From the NCBI GenBank assembly GCA_039961735.1, contig JABRVX010000004.1, positions 67,220 through 131,219 on the forward strand: a DNA stretch of 64,000 nucleotides, read 5' to 3'. Under the pieces are notes generated by a model. It did no database searches. It saw nothing but the letters and a program-made list of their open reading frames with translations, and was not told where the DNA came from. Positions within the stretch are counted from its first letter, which is position 1, and the number at the start of each line of letters is the position of its first letter. The DNA is from Fimbriimonadia bacterium. GTDB lineage: Bacteria; Armatimonadota; Fimbriimonadia; Fimbriimonadales; JABRVX01. Of the stretch, positions 61,339 to 64,000 are shown piece by piece. The translations under genes and the position numbers were made by a program.

Positions 61339-62495
61339 ACCCATACCGCGTGTTCGCGAGCCGCTTGCTGGGAAGTGTGATGGACGCATCGGCAACGGTA
61401 CTCGAGATACGAGAAGGCCGAATCGCTTCCGTGCGCGCCCCCAAACCCGGAGAGGTGCCTGGACCACTGGACGTGGACGCCCGCGACCTTCTCGTTGCGC
61501 CGGGCCTGGTGGACACGCACGTACACGGCGGGTTCGGTCTCGATCAGATGGACGGGAATGAAGAGACCATTCGCCGTCACGCCGCGCTCCTGCCCTCTCG
61601 GGGTGTAACGGCTTTTCTGGTGACACCACTGACCGCGCCATGGCCGTCTATCACAGCCGCAGTACGGGCGGCCGCTACCGTTCGCAAGAGGCCCAGCGAA
61701 GGAGCTTTGGTCCTCGGTTGCCACCTGGAGGGGCCGTTCCTGAACCCCCAGTACAAAGGCGCTCAGAACGCCGATCACCTCTGTGCACCGAACTTCGTCG
61801 AGATGGAAGCCGCGCTCGGGGAGTTGATGGGTGAACTGAGGATCGTGACCTTGGCACCCGAACTCCCAGGAGCTTTGGACACGTGTCGCAGGCTCGTTGA
61901 TGCTGGCATACGCGTCTCCGTGGGGCACAGCGCGGCGACCTACGATCAAGTCAGCGCCGCCATCGATGCTGGGGCGAGCCGCGCCACGCACTGCTTCAAT
62001 GCGATGCGCGGGCTTCACCACCGGGAGCCTGGAGTAGCCGGAGCGGCACTCACTCGATCGGAGCTAGCGGCAGAACTGATCTGGGACGATATCCATGTCC
62101 ACCCTGTAGCATGCCGTCTCCTGTGCGAGGCGAAAGGCTCCCGTGGGGTGATTGCCGTATCGGATGGAACGACGGGCGTTGGAATGCAAGACGGATATCG
62201 GTTCGACCTATGGGGCCTACCTGCCACAGTGGCGAGTGGCGCGGCCAGGCTGTCTGATGGTACGCTCGCAGGCTCCACCATAGCGCTGGACGACGCACTT
62301 CGCAATGCCGCGCGAGAGGTGGGGCTGGAGCGGGCGGTGAATCTGTGTTGCACTGCTCCTGCCGCATCGTTGGGATTGGAGGAAGAGATGGGTGTCTTGG
62401 CCCCCGGCCGAAGGGCAGACTTCGTGCTGCTGAAACCGGACCTAAGCGTGAAGGCCACCTACACTGCAGGCCTCGGGGTGTTTGCTTCATCCTAG
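61323..62495 (+). CDS. nagA: N-acetylglucosamine-6-phosphate deacetylase
   Basis: 390 residues, amidohydrolase fold. GLVDTHVHGGFG with metal His66/His68, CHLEGPFLNP with the metal Glu, RVSVGHSAAT and ATHCFNAMRGL with His ligands, and AVSDGTTGVG with the catalytic Asp. It deacetylates GlcNAc-6-P in amino-sugar and cell-wall recycling. The TTG at 61323 is supported by GGAGGT 5-6 nt upstream and overlaps the dprA stop by 16 nt. No nagB nearby. Confidence 0.92.
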   Translation: MPESIDPYRVFASRLLGSVMDASATVLEIREGRIASVRAPKPGEVPGPLDVDARDLLVAPGLVDTHVHGGFGLDQMDGNEETIRRHAALLPSRGVTAFLVTPLTAPWPSITAAVRAAATVRKRPSEGALVLGCHLEGPFLNPQYKGAQNADHLCAPNFVEMEAALGELMGELRIVTLAPELPGALDTCRRLVDAGIRVSVGHSAATYDQVSAAIDAGASRATHCFNAMRGLHHREPGVAGAALTRSELAAELIWDDIHVHPVACRLLCEAKGSRGVIAVSDGTTGVGMQDGYRFDLWGLPATVASGAARLSDGTLAGSTIALDDALRNAAREVGLERAVNLCCTAPAASLGLEEEMGVLAPGRRADFVLLKPDLSVKATYTAGLGVFASS

Positions 62496-62526
62496 GTAGG
62501 GCGGTAACACCCGATGCGATCAGCAT

Positions 62527-64000
62527 ATGCCTAATCTCATTCGCGGCCTGGTTCGCCTTGTTCAGGGCCCGCCGATTCCGTCGAAGCGAGCTAGGCATGA
62601 GCGCCTAAGTGTCATATTCGCTCTGCCGACGTTCGCCGCCGACGCGCTCTCGTCTGTCGCGTACGCGACCGAGGCGATCATGCTGGTCCTGCTTGCTGCC
62701 TCGATCAATCATCTTCCGCTGGTGGTTCCCATCTCCTTCGGTATCGCGGTTCTGCTAGCGGTGGTGGCTGCTTCGTACACGCAGACGGTGCTCGCCTATC
62801 CCAATGGAGGCGGGTCCTACATCGTGGCGTCGGAAAACCTCGGGTCGGGTGCGGGCAGAGTCGCCGGTGCCGCGCTGCTAATCGGCTACGTGTTGACCGT
62901 TTCCGTATCGGAAGCTGCTGCGGTCGCCGCCATGATCTCGGCATTCCCGGAGCTCCAGCCCCTGCGTTCTCACCTTGCCAGCGCTATGATTCTAGGGATT
63001 GCCATCGTGAACCTCCGAGGCCTTCGGGAGAGCGGCGTATTCTTTGCCATTCCGACCTACCTTTTCGTCCTAAGCATGCTCTCGCTGGTAGGTCTCGGCA
63101 TATGGAGAGTCGTGACTGGCAGCATCCAGCCGATGAACACGGTCGAAACGCAGCACGTGGCCGCTACTACCATAGTTCCTATTGGGTTCTTCATGCTCTT
63201 GAAGGCGTACTCAGCGGGATGTACCGCCCTTACGGGCGTAGAGGCCATCGCGAACGGTGTTCCCGCGTTCCGTCCCCCGGAGCCGATCAACGCCGCAAGG
63301 ACCCTGCGGATGCTCGCGGTGATCTCCATCACCCTCTTCGTTGGAACCAGCTTCCTCGCGAACAAGCTACATGTGATCCCGCTCCACGAGGGCACACCGG
63401 GATACGAAACAGTCCTCTCGATGATTGCTCGGGGCCTCGTAGGTAAAACGTGGTTCTACTATGTCATCCAGGCCGCAACTGTGGTGATTTTGATTCTTGC
63501 TGCGAACACCGCTTTCGCCGACTTTCCACGGCTGTGCAGTTTCATTGCCAGAGACGACTTTCTGCCCCGCCAACTGATGAACGTGGGCGACAGGCTGGTC
63601 TTCCACTGGGGAATCGTGCTGCTGACAGCGGTCTCGATCGGCCTGATCTATGCTTTCGGCGGTGAGACCATCCGCTTGCTCCCCCTGTATGCCGGAGGCG
63701 TGTTCATCACGTTCTCCCTTTCGCAATTCGGCATGGTCGCACACTGGCGGAAGCTCGGCGGCAACCTGCCCAAGATGACGATGAACCTGCTAGGAGCCGT
63801 CGCGACAACGGTAGTGGGAATTGTGTTCATCGTGAGCAAGTTCACCGAAGGCGCGTGGATGATTCCTGTTATCGGCGCGGGCATGATGTGGGTGTTCATT
63901 CGAATCCACCGCCACTACGAGAGGCATACGCAGCAACTCCAACTCCAAGACTTCGCCGTCCCGTCGCAGAGATTGACCACGGCCATCGTGCTCGTTCCGA
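62527..64000 (+). CDS. KimA-like APC-family permease (C-terminus outside window)
   Basis: 491 codons visible, open to the window edge. LPTFAADALSSVAYATEAIM, SYTQTVLAYPNGGGSYIVA, ENLGSGAGRVAGAALLIGYV and NLRGLRESGVFFAIPTY are the conserved motifs of the KimA/YdaO group, high-affinity potassium importers inhibited by c-di-AMP in Bacillus; annotation as amino-acid permease is common. About 12 membrane helices expected. The last visible residues begin the cytoplasmic C-terminal domain. ATG 62527 has no clear Shine-Dalgarno. Not part of the nagA coding overlap; 31 nt separate them. Confidence 0.8.
   Translation, partial: MPNLIRGLVRLVQGPPIPSKRARHERLSVIFALPTFAADALSSVAYATEAIMLVLLAASINHLPLVVPISFGIAVLLAVVAASYTQTVLAYPNGGGSYIVASENLGSGAGRVAGAALLIGYVLTVSVSEAAAVAAMISAFPELQPLRSHLASAMILGIAIVNLRGLRESGVFFAIPTYLFVLSMLSLVGLGIWRVVTGSIQPMNTVETQHVAATTIVPIGFFMLLKAYSAGCTALTGVEAIANGVPAFRPPEPINAARTLRMLAVISITLFVGTSFLANKLHVIPLHEGTPGYETVLSMIARGLVGKTWFYYVIQAATVVILILAANTAFADFPRLCSFIARDDFLPRQLMNVGDRLVFHWGIVLLTAVSIGLIYAFGGETIRLLPLYAGGVFITFSLSQFGMVAHWRKLGGNLPKMTMNLLGAVATTVVGIVFIVSKFTEGAWMIPVIGAGMMWVFIRIHRHYERHTQQLQLQDFAVPSQRLTTAIVLVP

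Noticed and set aside
1-64000. rRNA operon, riboswitch, prophage or insertion sequence
   Set aside because: I searched by eye for conserved rRNA segments, transposase motifs and long aptamer-like leaders and found none I could support.

Overview
The window is about 64 kb of high-GC bacterial chromosome with tightly packed genes, many ATGA stop/start overlaps and frequent GTG/TTG starts. The organism has a Gram-negative-like, heterotrophic, polysaccharide-degrading profile: H-X9-DG prepilin-like proteins, a PEP-CTERM protein, a Tat-exported GH109-type Gfo/Idh/MocA protein, a DUF2961/GH172 protein, xylose-isomerase-like TIM barrels, lipoproteins and a bacterial alpha-2-macroglobulin. RemA followed by MreBCD and this mixture fit Armatimonadota best. 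That is inference; no rRNA or other phylogenetic marker lies in the window.

Layout. 0-5.2 kb (minus): an operon reading isocitrate dehydrogenase, HD-domain protein, aconitase/IPM-isomerase large and small subunits, a fused citrate lyase CitD-CitE, and CitF (cut by the window edge). Together these could interconvert 2-oxoglutarate, isocitrate, citrate, and oxaloacetate plus acetate. 5.4-12.0 kb: secreted M14 carboxypeptidase, then a duplicated and decaying region with two intact and one remnant H-X9-DG prepilin genes, two copies of a promoter plus small membrane-protein gene (one truncated), a remnant and an intact UDP-glucuronate decarboxylase gene, and a HicA/HicB-type toxin-antitoxin pair placed convergently with a DUF5343-like partner.

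12.1-14.5 kb: a selenium locus missed by ordinary gene calling. selD contains an in-frame TGA (selenocysteine) in its active site, the gene for tRNA-Sec lies 16 nt downstream, and a MOT1-type molybdate/sulfate permease follows. 14.5-18.2 kb: sugar-isomerase-like TIM barrel, unknown secreted protein and a divergent PadR regulator. 18.2-27.5 kb (minus): alpha-2-macroglobulin, glutamate dehydrogenase, mreD, mreC, mreB, remA and a small membrane protein. 27.5-38.8 kb (minus): purH, pyroglutamyl peptidase, a membrane protein with Ig-like repeats, three tandem paralogous lipoproteins/secreted proteins, a SecD-P1-like membrane protein, class V aminotransferase, ABC exporter pair and a YprB-type nuclease.

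39-43 kb (plus): GH172-like protein, GlcE-like and GlcF-like glycolate oxidase subunits (no GlcD nearby). 43-47 kb (minus): GH109-like protein and a large secreted HEWGH/NHL protein. 47-53 kb (plus): complete type III restriction-modification system. 52.8-58.3 kb: glycosidase-like protein, TrpB2, malate dehydrogenase, PEP-CTERM protein. 58.6-64 kb (plus): PQQ-like propeller, divergent DprA, NagA and a KimA-like APC permease cut by the window edge.

Regulation visible in sequence: at least seven near-consensus -35/-10 promoters, and a set of -10 boxes placed 5-9 nt before a start codon, which implies leaderless transcripts (selD, UXS, padR, probably the 27.46 kb gene). Convergent junctions carry a dispersed palindromic element, a 52-nt tandem repeat and GC-rich hairpins.
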